The notes beneath the pieces were generated by a model. That model was not told where the DNA came from. It worked only from the letters and a program-made list of their open reading frames with translations, and did not search any database. Of a stretch of DNA of 64,000 nt, positions 30,708-39,568 are shown piece by piece. The stretch comes from Kushneria avicenniae. Lineage in GTDB: Bacteria; Pseudomonadota; Gammaproteobacteria; Pseudomonadales; Halomonadaceae. How positions within the stretch are numbered: the stretch's first letter is position 1; each line of letters opens with the position of its first letter. Where the stretch lies: the NCBI RefSeq assembly GCF_900112585.1, contig NZ_FOLY01000002.1, positions 248,001-312,000 of the forward strand. Reading direction: 5' to 3'. The translations under genes were made by a program, and so were the position numbers.

Positions 30708-31904
30708 TCAGGCGATCTCGATGCGCCCGATCAGGGTCTCTTCACTCTGCTCCGAGGTGTCGGCCAGCACCCGGCGGGCCTCATGGAGCTTTTCCGGGTC
30801 CATGTTGAGCTGCAGGACCCCCTGAACCTTATCCGCATCAAGGTAATACACCACGCCCTGCTCCTGCGGGGTGGCCCAGTCCTCGATGGTATCGAGTGAG
30901 CTGTCGAGCGTGCCGACCGCCCTGTAGGCCATGTCGAACACGGTGGAGTAGAAATAGGGCGTGTGGTCGTAGGTCTCGCTGCTGCCGGCCATGATGTGGC
31001 CCACGGTCATGCCGGACTGGTTGGCGTGATCGACGTGTTCGATGCGCCGACGGCCCAGAATCCGGTCCGGATAGCAGGCCACATCGCCGGCGGCGAAGAT
31101 GTTCTCGTCAACAGTCTGCAGACGCTCGTTGACGACCACGCCGCCATCCACTTCCAGGCCGGCGGTTTCTGCAATCTCCACGTTGGGCGTCACGCCCAGC
31201 CCGAACACCACCGCGTCGGCTTCCAGCGTGCTGTCATCATCCAGTGACAGGGTCACATGGTCGCCATTGACCCGACCGCTCTCGACGCTGCGACCGCCGA
31301 GCAGCTTCACGTCGTGGTCCAGATAGCTCTGATGGTAGCGGCTGGCCAGCGACGGCGGGAACATCTTCCCGCCCAGCACCTCTTCGGGATAGACCAGCGT
31401 CACCTGCGTGTCGTTTTGCACCAGCGCCGCGGCGATCTCGGTACCGATGTAGCTGCCGCCAACCACCACGATGTGACGCTGACTGCCGGCCAGTTCCCGC
31501 AGTCGGTCATAGTCGCGCACGGTGCGAAAATAGAGCACGCGATCACCGGCAGGCAGGTCTTCAAGCGTCACGGGCGTGCCGCCGGTGGCCAGCAGCAGTT
31601 TGCCGTAGCCGTGAACCTCGCCCGAAGCCGTGGTGACGGTCCTTTCATCGCGATTGATGCTTTCAACACGCGTATCGATGTAGAGCGTGGTGTGCTCATC
31701 CTCTTCCGGCGTCATCCAGATCTTTTCGTAGGTGAAATCGGGATCGGTCCAGAGTTTCTTGGACAGCGCTGGGCGCGTGACGGGGCCGTCGGGCTCGGCG
31801 CCCAGAATGGCAATGCTGCCCGTTTTATCGTGCTCTCGAATGCCGTCGACGGCATTGGCGGCCACCATGCCGGCCCCGATAATCAGATAATCATGGCGTT
31901 GCAT
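30708..31904 (-). CDS. FAD-dependent NAD(P)H oxidoreductase, ferredoxin/rubredoxin reductase-like
   Basis: Flavoprotein of the pyridine nucleotide-disulphide reductase class II type, like rhodocoxin or putidaredoxin reductase. The FAD motif YLIIGAGMVAANAVDGI is at the N-terminus. The NAD(P) motif is VVVGGSYIGTEIAAALV (about residue 145), and the FAD-binding ENIFAAGDVACYP is at about 275. A C-terminal reductase domain follows from about 320. It has no redox-active Cys pair, so it is not a disulphide reductase. The start at 31904 has GGGAG five bases upstream; the frame's extra 18 codons upstream are unlike the family. It is co-directional with rutR (gap 104 bases), so co-transcription is possible. 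No ferredoxin or P450 partner gene is next to it. Confidence 0.82.
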   Translation of the reverse strand: MQRHDYLIIGAGMVAANAVDGIREHDKTGSIAILGAEPDGPVTRPALSKKLWTDPDFTYEKIWMTPEEDEHTTLYIDTRVESINRDERTVTTASGEVHGYGKLLLATGGTPVTLEDLPAGDRVLYFRTVRDYDRLRELAGSQRHIVVVGGSYIGTEIAAALVQNDTQVTLVYPEEVLGGKMFPPSLASRYHQSYLDHDVKLLGGRSVESGRVNGDHVTLSLDDDSTLEADAVVFGLGVTPNVEIAETAGLEVDGGVVVNERLQTVDENIFAAGDVACYPDRILGRRRIEHVDHANQSGMTVGHIMAGSSETYDHTPYFYSTVFDMAYRAVGTLDSSLDTIEDWATPQEQGVVYYLDADKVQGVLQLNMDPEKLHEARRVLADTSEQSEETLIGRIEIA

Positions 31905-32008
31905 ATCGACTCCCTGTCGTGAAATGCGTTGAGTGCAGTTCCAGCCTCCGGCCGGCAAACCTGATAGTTCAAGCGTAGTTCAGGACAGACGGGCATGTCG
32001 GGCTCAAA

Positions 32009-32659
32009 TCAGATCGAGCGGGGCGTCAGCCCCTCCATGATGATGGCCTGAACGTTGCTGACGGCGCTTTCAAGAAACACCGGGTCTTCCAGCGTGCGCC
32101 CGGAGATGGCCTCGATCTGGGCAGCAAAGTCGGCGTAGTGCTGGGTGGTGGCCCACAGCAGATAGAACAGATGCCAGGCATTGACCGGGGCCAGATCGCC
32201 GCGCGCGACCCACTGCGCGATCACGTCGGCCTTGTCATCGACCAGCGTGCGCAGGCTGCCCTGGAGCATGCCGCTCAGGTGCGGTGCGCCCTGTACCATT
32301 TCCAGACAGAAAAGCCGTGAGGCTTCGGCGTGATCACGCGAGAGCTCCAGCTTGAGGCGAATGTAGTGGCGGATTGCGGGCAGAGCATCGGCATCGGACT
32401 GCAGCGCCTGAAAGGGTGTGATCCAGATGTCGAGCATGTCACTGAGCACCGCGGTATAAAGCGCTTCCTTGGTAGGGTAGTGATAGATCAGATTGGTCTT
32501 GGAAACGCCGGCCCGCTCGGCCACCTGATCCAGGCTGGTGCCGTGCAGACCAAATTGCGAGAAAAAGTGCAGTGCCGCGCGGCGCATGCCGGCGCGGCGC
32601 TGTTCGATGGCGCTACGGTGTTTGCTTCCGGCGCCGCGGCGTGAAGGATCATCTGTCAT
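32009..32659 (-). CDS. rutR: RutR-like TetR-family regulator of pyrimidine metabolism
   Basis: TetR-family repressor that senses uracil or thymine. The N-terminal helix-turn-helix (GLHGTSLDQVAERAGVSK, then TNLIYHYPTKEALYTAVL) is nearly the RutR sequence. The C-terminal ligand domain keeps RLKLELSRDHAEASRLF, LWATTQHYADFAAQIEA and IMEGLTPR, matching E. coli RutR closely. Length is 216 residues from the ATG complemented at 32657-32659; a TTG 19 codons upstream would add non-family residues. It is divergent from rutG across 301 bases, so it very likely controls that permease. The other rut genes are not in the window. Confidence 0.88.
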   Translation of the reverse strand: MTDDPSRRGAGSKHRSAIEQRRAGMRRAALHFFSQFGLHGTSLDQVAERAGVSKTNLIYHYPTKEALYTAVLSDMLDIWITPFQALQSDADALPAIRHYIRLKLELSRDHAEASRLFCLEMVQGAPHLSGMLQGSLRTLVDDKADVIAQWVARGDLAPVNAWHLFYLLWATTQHYADFAAQIEAISGRTLEDPVFLESAVSNVQAIIMEGLTPRSI

Positions 32660-32960
32660 TGGGGCGTGGCTCGGGGTCGCCTGTGAAGGTGCCAAGATAT
32701 CAGACCCGGCCGGCAAAACGATGATGGCGCAACAATTTGGTTTATACCGTTAAGCTATGGCCAAGTGGCTTTTGCGAAGTGACTGCTTCGCGCTGACGCA
32801 GTGTGGCGCCCTTGTCTGCTGTGCAGACGATCGCACGAAACGCTTTGCGCGGCCCGGTCGGCTTCCGGGGGTATTTCGATCCCGCAGGAGCATCACGACG
32901 TTCGGAACGGTAGAATGCGCGCCGGATCGCTTACCAAGACAAGGCTGGAGAAGACAAGCA
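32660..32960. promoter_or_regulatory. rutR-rutG divergent control region
   Basis: 301 bases between the two starts. It holds CCAAGTGG at 32761-32768. Its CCA-NN-TGG core matches the centre of the E. coli RutR site (TTGACCA-NN-TGGTCAA), but the outer bases match poorly. Two hairpin-like inverted repeats follow: GCGAAG/CTTCGC at 32774-32791 and GTCTGC/GCAGAC at 32814-32828. Confidence 0.4.
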
Positions 32961-34274
32961 ATGGCACAATCCTGGTTTCCACGCTGGCAGCCGGCCGATG
33001 CGAGCAGGGGTGGACTGGTCGCACCCGATGAGCGCCTGAGCGCCGGTCAGACGCTGGTCATGGGCATTCAGCATGCGGTCGCCATGTTCGGCTCAACCGT
33101 GCTGGCGCCGCTTCTGATGGGGTTTGATCCCAACCTTGCGATACTCATGTCGGGCATCGGAACGCTTTTGTTCTTTCTGGTCGTGGGCGGGCGCGTGCCG
33201 AGCTATCTGGGCTCGAGCTTTGCCTTTATCGGCGTGGTGATCGCGGCCACCGGCTACGCCGGCAGCGGCGGTAATCCCAATATCGGCCTGGCGCTGGGCG
33301 GTATCATTGTCTGCGGGGCGATCTACGCCCTGGTGGGGCTGGTGGTCATGGCGCTGGGCACACGCTGGATCGAGATACTGCTGCCGCCGGTGGTGACGGG
33401 AGCAATCGTCATGACCATCGGCCTCAATCTGGCGCCGGTGGCGGTGTCGAGCGTGGCCGACTCAAGCTTTGACAGCGTCATGGCGCTGGTCACGATTCTC
33501 TGCGTGGGGCTTGCGGCGGTGTTTACTCGCGGCATGCTGCAGCGGCTTCTGATTCTGGTCGGCCTGGTGGCGGCTTATATCATCTACGCCGTGGTCACCA
33601 ACGGTCTGGGCTGGGGCACGCCGATCGACTTCTCGGTCATCTCGCAGGCGGCCTGGTTTGGTCTGCCGACCTTCACGACCCCTGAATTCAGCGCCCATGC
33701 GATGGTTTTGATCGCGCCGGTAGCGGTGATTCTGGTCGCCGAGAATCTGGGGCATATCAAGGCGGTCGGCGCAATGACCCAGCGCAATCTGGACCCGTAT
33801 ATCGGCCGCGCGTTCGTGGGCGATGGGCTGGCCACCATGCTCTCCGGCTCGGCCGGGGGTACCGGTGTCACCACCTATGCCGAAAACATCGGCGTCATGG
33901 CCGTAACCCGCGTCTACTCGACGCTGATTTTCGTCGCTGCGGCCGGTTTTGCGATCCTGCTGGGCTTTTCACCACGTTTCGGGGCGATCATTCATACCAT
34001 CCCCGGGCCGGTGCTGGCCGGCACCTCGATCGTGGTCTTTGGACTGATCGCCGTGGCCGGCGCGCGTATCTGGATCGAAAACAACGTCGATCTGGGCGAT
34101 AACGCCAATCTGATCGTGGTGGCCGTCACGCTGGTGCTGGGCGCCGGCAACTTCTCGCTGAGCCTTGGCCAGTTCACGCTCGATGGCATCGGCACTGCCA
34201 CCTTTGGCGCCGTGATCCTGCACGCCATCCTCCGCCGCGGCACGTCGCGCAGGGCGCTGGAAAGCGACCACTGA
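32961..34274 (+). CDS. rutG: RutG-like uracil permease (NCS2 family)
   Basis: Proton-coupled nucleobase transporter of the NCS2/UraA family in the inner membrane. 437 residues with about 14 helices. Close to RutG throughout: LVAPDERLSAGQTLVMGIQ, AVAMFGSTVLAPLLMG, GGRVPSYLGSSFAFIGVV, and the substrate-site stretch AVILVAENLGHIKAV. The family signature GGTGVTTYAENIGVMAVTRV is also present. The ATG at 32961 with GGAG upstream fits this; the open frame from 32757 is not protein-like before it. Control by the divergent RutR-like gene is inferred. Uracil is the likely substrate. Confidence 0.93.
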   Translation: MAQSWFPRWQPADASRGGLVAPDERLSAGQTLVMGIQHAVAMFGSTVLAPLLMGFDPNLAILMSGIGTLLFFLVVGGRVPSYLGSSFAFIGVVIAATGYAGSGGNPNIGLALGGIIVCGAIYALVGLVVMALGTRWIEILLPPVVTGAIVMTIGLNLAPVAVSSVADSSFDSVMALVTILCVGLAAVFTRGMLQRLLILVGLVAAYIIYAVVTNGLGWGTPIDFSVISQAAWFGLPTFTTPEFSAHAMVLIAPVAVILVAENLGHIKAVGAMTQRNLDPYIGRAFVGDGLATMLSGSAGGTGVTTYAENIGVMAVTRVYSTLIFVAAAGFAILLGFSPRFGAIIHTIPGPVLAGTSIVVFGLIAVAGARIWIENNVDLGDNANLIVVAVTLVLGAGNFSLSLGQFTLDGIGTATFGAVILHAILRRGTSRRALESDH

Positions 34275-34404
34275 TATCGGCGCTGACCGGCGCTGTCATG
34301 CTGCCGGCATGGCAGCGCCGGGATGTCATCACGCGTTGTGCTTTCGTTTTCAGGGCCTGGTCGCGTTAGGCTTGTGAGGTAACGATGACAGGCGAGGGCG
34401 CTCG

Positions 34405-35121
34405 ATGAACGAACAGCCGGATGACGAACGACCGCTGGCCATGACGCGCGAGGTGCTTGAAGCGGATCGTCTGCGCGCCCACTACGAGCAGCACCACCCG
34501 CAGGAGGCGCTGCTGTCCAACGATACCTTTCGTGACTCGATCAATGACATGCTTGCCCATCGCCCGCCCTGTGCCGAACAGGTCGACGGCGTTTATCTGT
34601 TTGCCTACGGCTCGCTGGTGTGGAATCCGTGCATCGAAATCGAGGAGCGCCGGCGCGTACGCCTTGAGGGCTATCATCGCGATTTCTGTCTGAATCTGGA
34701 ACACGGTCGTGGCACGCCCGAGTGCCCCGGGTTGATGCTGGCACTGGTGCCCGGCGGTGACAGTGAGGGCATGGCGCTGCGTATCGGGGAGCAGCATCTG
34801 GCGCACGAGCTGCTGCTGGTCTGGCGTCGCGAGATGCTGACGGGTGCCTATATGCCGCGCTGGGTGACGCTGGCCACCGAGAAGGGGGAGCTGCCCGGGA
34901 TTGCCTTCATTGCCAATCCTGATCACCCGCGCTATCTGCCCGGGCTTTCGGATGCCGACATCGTGGGCCGGTTGGCCAGCGCCACCGGGGTGCTTGGGAG
35001 CTGTCTTGAGTATCTCGACAACACGGTCGCCGGGCTGGCGGATCTGGGCATCGAAGACGCCTATCTGGGGCGCATTCAGCGCGCCGTGCATGCCTGTCAC
35101 CGAACGACACGCACTCGTTAG
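34405..35121 (+). CDS. ChaC-type gamma-glutamylcyclotransferase
   Basis: Cytosolic enzyme that cleaves the gamma-glutamyl residue of glutathione to 5-oxoproline and Cys-Gly. 238 residues. The ChaC fold starts at GVYLFAYGSLVWNP, the substrate-binding YGSL motif. Also present are VRLEGYHRDFCL, the catalytic-Glu region in LLLVWRREMLTGAY, and the end segment YLDNTVAGLADLGIEDAYL. An N-terminal extension of about 60 charged residues precedes the domain, as in several proteobacterial ChaC proteins. GAGGG lies upstream of the ATG. It is followed by a cupin gene in the same direction (gap 84 bases), and no regulator is visible. Confidence 0.88.
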   Translation: MNEQPDDERPLAMTREVLEADRLRAHYEQHHPQEALLSNDTFRDSINDMLAHRPPCAEQVDGVYLFAYGSLVWNPCIEIEERRRVRLEGYHRDFCLNLEHGRGTPECPGLMLALVPGGDSEGMALRIGEQHLAHELLLVWRREMLTGAYMPRWVTLATEKGELPGIAFIANPDHPRYLPGLSDADIVGRLASATGVLGSCLEYLDNTVAGLADLGIEDAYLGRIQRAVHACHRTTRTR

Positions 35122-35205
35122 CATCGGTGCATATTTATCGCAGATCGAGCGATTTCCTGCTGTACTTGCCAGTCATGGCCATGGATTCCTGACCCCGGAG
35201 CGTGA

Positions 35206-35709
35206 ATGAAAAAGCCGCAGACCCTGTTTTTCAAGGATGATGGCCATATCCCCAACAGCCGTTATCCCGTACTGCTGTATCGCGACATGGCCGCTGAAGA
35301 TGGCCGGTCGCTGGTGGAAACGCTCGAAGCGTTGTTCGAGCACAACGACTGGCCGGTGCAGTGGCGCGGCGGCGTGTTCGACTATCACCACTTTCACAGC
35401 ACGGCCCATGAGGTACTGGGCGTATATGACGGTGCCGCCACACTGCGTCTGGGCGGCGAGCAGGGTGAGGATATCGAGGTCAGTGCCGGGGATGTGATCG
35501 TGCTGCCGGCCGGCACCGGCCACTGTCGCATCAGCGCCAGCAACGATTTTGCCCTGACGGCGGGCTATCCGCGCGGGCATGGCGACTGGGACATCTGCCG
35601 TCACGGTGACTATACGCCGGACGTTCAGCGTCATATTGCCTCCCTGCCGCGGCCGGCGCTCGACCCGGTGGCCGGTGAGGCCGGCGGCGTGGTCAGCGAC
35701 TGGACCTGA
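35206..35709 (+). CDS. Cupin-domain protein (YjlB-like)
   Basis: Small beta-barrel protein of 167 residues with one cupin domain. Metal-site motif 1 is YHHFHSTAHEVLGVY, then GAATLRLGGEQGED and motif 2 SAGDVIVLPAGTGH. N-terminal KPQTLFFKDDGHIPNS is typical of the YjlB group. GGAG nine bases before the ATG supports the start. The enzymatic role is not known; a dioxygenase- or isomerase-type function is only a possibility. It stands between the ChaC and OpuC genes, 50 bases before the latter. Confidence 0.8.
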   Translation: MKKPQTLFFKDDGHIPNSRYPVLLYRDMAAEDGRSLVETLEALFEHNDWPVQWRGGVFDYHHFHSTAHEVLGVYDGAATLRLGGEQGEDIEVSAGDVIVLPAGTGHCRISASNDFALTAGYPRGHGDWDICRHGDYTPDVQRHIASLPRPALDPVAGEAGGVVSDWT

Positions 35710-35762
35710 CCCCACAACCGCGCGCTGCCGCAGCGGAGCGCATTCGTTTACTCCAGGAGGAT

Positions 35763-36929
35763 ATGTCGTTGACGAACGAGCATCGCCAACGCGCCAGCGC
35801 GGAAGATCGGGAAACGCAGGACAGCAGTGCCATCGTGTTTGAAGGGGTGACCAAACGCTATGGCGATGGGACGGTGGCGGTCGAGTCGCTTGATCTGACC
35901 CTGCCGGCCGGGGAGCTGACCGTGCTGGTCGGACCGTCCGGCTGTGGCAAGACCACCACACTTCGCATGATCAATCGACTGGAGACCCTGAGCGCCGGGC
36001 GTCTTTTGATCGGTGAGCGGGACGTGATGTCGGTGGATGCCACTCGGCTGCGCCGTCAGATCGGCTATGTCATGCAGCATTCGGGCCTTTTTCCCCACAA
36101 GACAATTGCCGACAACATTGCCGTCGTGCCGCGGCTTCTGGGCTGGGACAAAAAGCGCCTCCGCGAGCGGGTGGCAGAGCTTGTCGAGATGGTCGGCCTC
36201 GATGAGGCGCTTGCCGCGCGCTATCCGCATCAGTTGTCCGGCGGTCAGCAGCAGCGCGTGGGACTGGCGCGGGCACTGGCCGCCGACCCGCCGATTCTTT
36301 TGATGGATGAGCCCTTTGCCGCGGTCGACCCCATTGTGCGCGCCCGTTTGCAGACCGAATTTCTCGATCTGCAGCGCCGGGTTCAGAAGACCATCGTGAT
36401 GGTGACCCACGATATCGACGAGGCGATGAAGCTCGGCGATCGCGTGGCGATTTTTGCCCAGGGGGGCAGGCTGGCCCGGTTTGATACGCCCGCCCGGATT
36501 CTGTCGACACCGGCCAGCGACTTCGTGGTGGATTTCATCGGCGCCGATCGTGAACTGCGCCGTCTGGCACTGGAGCGCCTCGACAGTCTGGAGCTGGACG
36601 CCGGGTTGACGGCGCCGCGCGACGAGATCGTGGCGCGGGCGCGCAGCTATCTGCAGCAGGCTGGCAGCAGCGGTATCGTAGTACTCGATGAGCATCGCGC
36701 GCCGCTGGGCTGGCTGGACTGGGACACCCTCAAGCAGGCCGATGACCGCGCGCGTATCGATTCATTGGCCCTGAAACCCTGGCGCCATCGTCTTTATCTG
36801 CACGACAATTTGCGCAGCGCGCTCAACGCGCTGATCAGCGCACCGGGCGAGGTCATGCCGGTGCTCAACGCCCAGGGGCGCTATGTGGGCGTGATCGATC
36901 AGCTGCAGCTGACAGGGCGGTTGACATGA
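35763..36929 (+). CDS. OpuC-type osmoprotectant ABC transporter, ATPase with CBS domain
   Basis: ATP-binding subunit of a glycine betaine/choline/carnitine-class importer (OpuCA / E. coli YehX type). Walker A GPSGCGKTTTLRMI, Q-loop VMQHSGLFPH, signature LSGGQQQRVGLARAL, Walker B ILLMDEPFAAVDP, switch HDIDEAMKLGD. After about residue 260 comes a C-terminal part with CBS-like sequence (GSSGIVVLDEHRAPLGWLD and APGEVMPVLNAQGRYVGVI). In OpuA this part senses ionic strength. Length is 388 residues. It has a perfect AGGAGG before the ATG. First gene of four: it overlaps the next permease gene by ATGA. Confidence 0.92.
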   Translation: MSLTNEHRQRASAEDRETQDSSAIVFEGVTKRYGDGTVAVESLDLTLPAGELTVLVGPSGCGKTTTLRMINRLETLSAGRLLIGERDVMSVDATRLRRQIGYVMQHSGLFPHKTIADNIAVVPRLLGWDKKRLRERVAELVEMVGLDEALAARYPHQLSGGQQQRVGLARALAADPPILLMDEPFAAVDPIVRARLQTEFLDLQRRVQKTIVMVTHDIDEAMKLGDRVAIFAQGGRLARFDTPARILSTPASDFVVDFIGADRELRRLALERLDSLELDAGLTAPRDEIVARARSYLQQAGSSGIVVLDEHRAPLGWLDWDTLKQADDRARIDSLALKPWRHRLYLHDNLRSALNALISAPGEVMPVLNAQGRYVGVIDQLQLTGRLT

Positions 36930-37561
36930 ACTGGGGCTGGGTCGCGTCCAACACGCATCAGATCACGGCGGCGCTGTTGCAGCACGTGCAGCTGGTCGGT
37001 CTGTCGCTGCTGTTCGGCTTTCTGATCGCCTTTCCGCTGGCTCTGCTGGCGGTGCGCTGGCCACGGCTTTACGGCCCGTCGCTGGCCGTCACGGGGGTGA
37101 TGTTTACCATCCCGTCGCTGGCGCTGTTTATCCTGTTGATGCCCTTTACAGGGCTTTCAATGGCGACCTCGCTGATCGGGCTGACGCTTTATACGCTCCT
37201 GATCCTGTTTCGTAATATCGTTCAGGGGCTGCGCGGCGTATCGCCCAGCGTACGCGAGGCGGCGCGGGCGCTGGGCTATACCCGGGCCCGGCGTCTATTT
37301 GCCGTGGAACTGCCGATCGCGCTGCCGGTCATCGTCGCCGGTATTCGTATCGCGGCGGTGACCATTATCGGCATGGTGACGGTGACTGCGCTGATCGGGC
37401 AGGGTGGCCTGGGCCAGCTCTTCATCACCGGCTTTACCCTGAGCTTTACCACGCCGCTGATCGTCGGCTTCGTTCTGTCAGTGGCGCTGGCGGTGGCGGT
37501 GGATCTGGCGCTGGTGGCTGTCCTTTACTGGCTGACGCCCTGGCAGCGGGGGATACGCTGA
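36926..37561 (+). CDS. OpuC-type ABC transporter permease 1
   Basis: Inner-membrane permease of 211 residues with about five or six helices. The permease-ATPase coupling loop is VREAARALGYTRARRLFAVELPI, followed by the usual IALPVIVAGIRIAAVTI. N-terminal helix QLVGLSLLFGFLIAFPLA. It matches the OpuCB / YehW-YehY class. It overlaps the upstream ATPase by four bases and the downstream permease by one (TGATG), so the set is translated together. Substrate is inferred from the family. Confidence 0.9.
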   Translation: MNWGWVASNTHQITAALLQHVQLVGLSLLFGFLIAFPLALLAVRWPRLYGPSLAVTGVMFTIPSLALFILLMPFTGLSMATSLIGLTLYTLLILFRNIVQGLRGVSPSVREAARALGYTRARRLFAVELPIALPVIVAGIRIAAVTIIGMVTVTALIGQGGLGQLFITGFTLSFTTPLIVGFVLSVALAVAVDLALVAVLYWLTPWQRGIR

Positions 37562-38235
37562 TGAACAGCGATTTCATGAGCCTGATGGCGGGGGTGATTC
37601 ACTTTTTCTCCCAGCCGATGAACTGGCAGGGCCCGGGCAGCATTCCGGCTCACATCATCGAGCATGTCACCTATGTGCTGATCTCGACGCTGATCGGCGC
37701 GGCGATCGCGCTGCCCGTCGGTATCGGGCTGGGGCATAGCGGGCGTGGCGGCCTGATGGCGATCAATATCTCCAATATCGGGCGCGCCATTCCTTCCTTC
37801 GGGGTGATTATTCTGGTCTTTCTGCTGGTCGGTTACGGCGTGATCCCGGTGATCGTGGCGCTGGTCGCGCTGGCGATTCCCCCGATGGTGACCAACAGCT
37901 ATGTGGGCATGCGTGAGGTGGACCCGACCGTACGTCAGGCCGCCGTGGCGCTGGGGATGACCGGCTGGCAGCGGCTGTGGCAGGTGGAGCTGCCGATCGC
38001 TCTGCCGCTGATCATGGCCGGCGTTCGCACCTCGGCGGTGCAGGTCATGTCGACGGCCACGCTTGCCGCCTATGTGGGGCTGGGCGGTCTGGGACGCTAT
38101 CTGATCGATGGCCTTGCCGTGCGTGATCTGGCTCAGGTACTGGTCGGTGCGATTCTGGTGGCGGTGCTGGCCGTGGTCACCGAACTCCTGTTTGCAGGAC
38201 TGCAGAAGCTGATCACGGCCAGGGGATTGCAATAG
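37561..38235 (+). CDS. OpuC-type ABC transporter permease 2
   Basis: Second permease, 224 residues. The coupling loop reads VRQAAVALGMTGWQRLWQVELPI, followed by ALPLIMAGVRTSAVQVMSTATLAAYVG, the OpuCD type. Hydrophobic helices begin at ISTLIGAAIALPVGIGLG. It probably forms a heterodimer with permease 1. The substrate-binding gene follows after 86 bases. Confidence 0.9.
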   Translation: MNSDFMSLMAGVIHFFSQPMNWQGPGSIPAHIIEHVTYVLISTLIGAAIALPVGIGLGHSGRGGLMAINISNIGRAIPSFGVIILVFLLVGYGVIPVIVALVALAIPPMVTNSYVGMREVDPTVRQAAVALGMTGWQRLWQVELPIALPLIMAGVRTSAVQVMSTATLAAYVGLGGLGRYLIDGLAVRDLAQVLVGAILVAVLAVVTELLFAGLQKLITARGLQ

Positions 38236-38321
38236 CCCAATAACGGCAATGGCAGGATGCACGCGGCGCCGGTCTGGGCCAGAATCGAAAGACTCACAAT
38301 GGACACAAGGGAATGAACGTC

Positions 38322-39296
38322 ATGACCAAAGGGATCGGGACCATGTCGATGGGGCGTGGCTGGAAAATGGGGCTCGGGGCGCTGGCGCTGGCGGCGCTGG
38401 CCGGCTGTTCCGGCGGCGATGATAACAGCACCGAGCAGGACACCGCTCAAGACAACGGCAATAATCAGGCGAGTCTCACCATCGGGTCGACCAACTTCCC
38501 CGAGCAGCTGATTCTGGCCAACATCTACGCTGATGTACTCAGAAACGATGGGGTCAACGTGACCACGCGGCTCAATCTGGGCTCGCGCGAGGTGGTCTTC
38601 CCGGCGCTCACCAACGGCGAGATCGATCTGCTGCCGGAGTATTCCGGGGCGCTGATGACCTATCTCGACCAGGACGAGGCCCACGCTGACGCCCGCAGCA
38701 ACGATGACGTCATGTCGGCCCTGCGTGAAGTACTGCCCGAAGGCATCGAGGCGCTGGACGCCTCGCCGGCCGAGGATCGCGATGCGCTGGTCGTCACGCG
38801 GGAGACGGCTGACAGATACAACCTCAAGACCTTCTCTGATCTGGCGCCGGTCTCCGATGAGCTGACCCTGGGCGGACCGCCGGAGACGCAAACGCGTGAC
38901 GTCGGCATTCCGGGGCTCAAGCGGGTCTACAACATCGAGTTTGCCAACTTCCGCTCACTGGATGCCGGCGGCCCGCTGACCCGGGGGGCGCTGGCCAATG
39001 GCGATATCGATGTGGCGCGGATGTTCTCCTCGCAGGGCGCGATTGCCGAAAACGACTGGGTCGCGCTCAGGGATGACAAGGATCTGGAGCCGGCCCAGAA
39101 CATCGTCCCCGTGGGTCGCAGCGAGGCATTGACCGATGAGATACGCGAGTCTCTCAATCATGTTTCAGAAGCCTTGACCACGGAAGAACTGCAGGACATG
39201 AACCATCGCGTCGAGATTGACAAGGCCGACCCGGCGCAGGTGGCCGGGCAGTGGGTCGATGAGCATATGGACAGTGAGCAGCAGAGCGCCAATTAA
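38322..39296 (+). CDS. OpuC-type osmoprotectant-binding lipoprotein
   Basis: Substrate-binding protein of the same transporter, anchored to the inner membrane. The signal runs to the lipobox LAGC with Cys at residue 29 (from ATG 38322), followed by an acidic Asp/Gln-rich linker. The OpuAC-type domain has LTIGSTNFPEQLILANIYADV, ELLPEYSGALMTYLDQ-like sequence, GDIDVARMFSSQGA, and a final TEELQDMNHRVEID. ATG 38322 has AAGGGA nine bases upstream. ATG 38313 directly abuts that site and is less likely. Length is 324 residues. A conserved hairpin follows the stop. Confidence 0.9.
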   Translation: MTKGIGTMSMGRGWKMGLGALALAALAGCSGGDDNSTEQDTAQDNGNNQASLTIGSTNFPEQLILANIYADVLRNDGVNVTTRLNLGSREVVFPALTNGEIDLLPEYSGALMTYLDQDEAHADARSNDDVMSALREVLPEGIEALDASPAEDRDALVVTRETADRYNLKTFSDLAPVSDELTLGGPPETQTRDVGIPGLKRVYNIEFANFRSLDAGGPLTRGALANGDIDVARMFSSQGAIAENDWVALRDDKDLEPAQNIVPVGRSEALTDEIRESLNHVSEALTTEELQDMNHRVEIDKADPAQVAGQWVDEHMDSEQQSAN

Positions 39297-39322
39297 GCAT
39301 CGACCTTTCTCGATGCCTTGCT

Positions 39323-39352
39323 GACAACGCCGCCCTTCGAGGCGGCGTTGTC
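39323..39352. other. Perfect 12-base-pair hairpin after the OpuC operon
   Basis: GACAACGCCGCC / GGCGGCGTTGTC around a six-base loop, 27 bases after the stop of the binding-protein gene. It has no T-tract on either side, so it is either an atypical terminator or a transcript-end stabiliser between the OpuC operon and the aldehyde dehydrogenase. Confidence 0.6.
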
Positions 39353-39568
39353 GTATCTGCAGGACAGAGGGCTGCACCGTCATCACCCGAAAAAAGACCA
39401 GGTTGCACCACGGACAAGGAAAAAAACACATTGCGGCGGACGCCGGGACAGAAAAAAGCAGATCGCAGGGGCTGCCATGCTGAAGATCAGATGACAGCAG
39501 TGCTGCGGTGCTGATGTCACTGCTTCTTTCATGACGCATCCACGACGCCCAGGGGTTCAGGAGGTGAC

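Noticed and set aside
32757-32960. 68-codon in-frame extension upstream of rutG
   Set aside because: The RutG family starts at the ATG at 32961; the extension is Arg/Cys-rich, unlike the family, and covers the control region.
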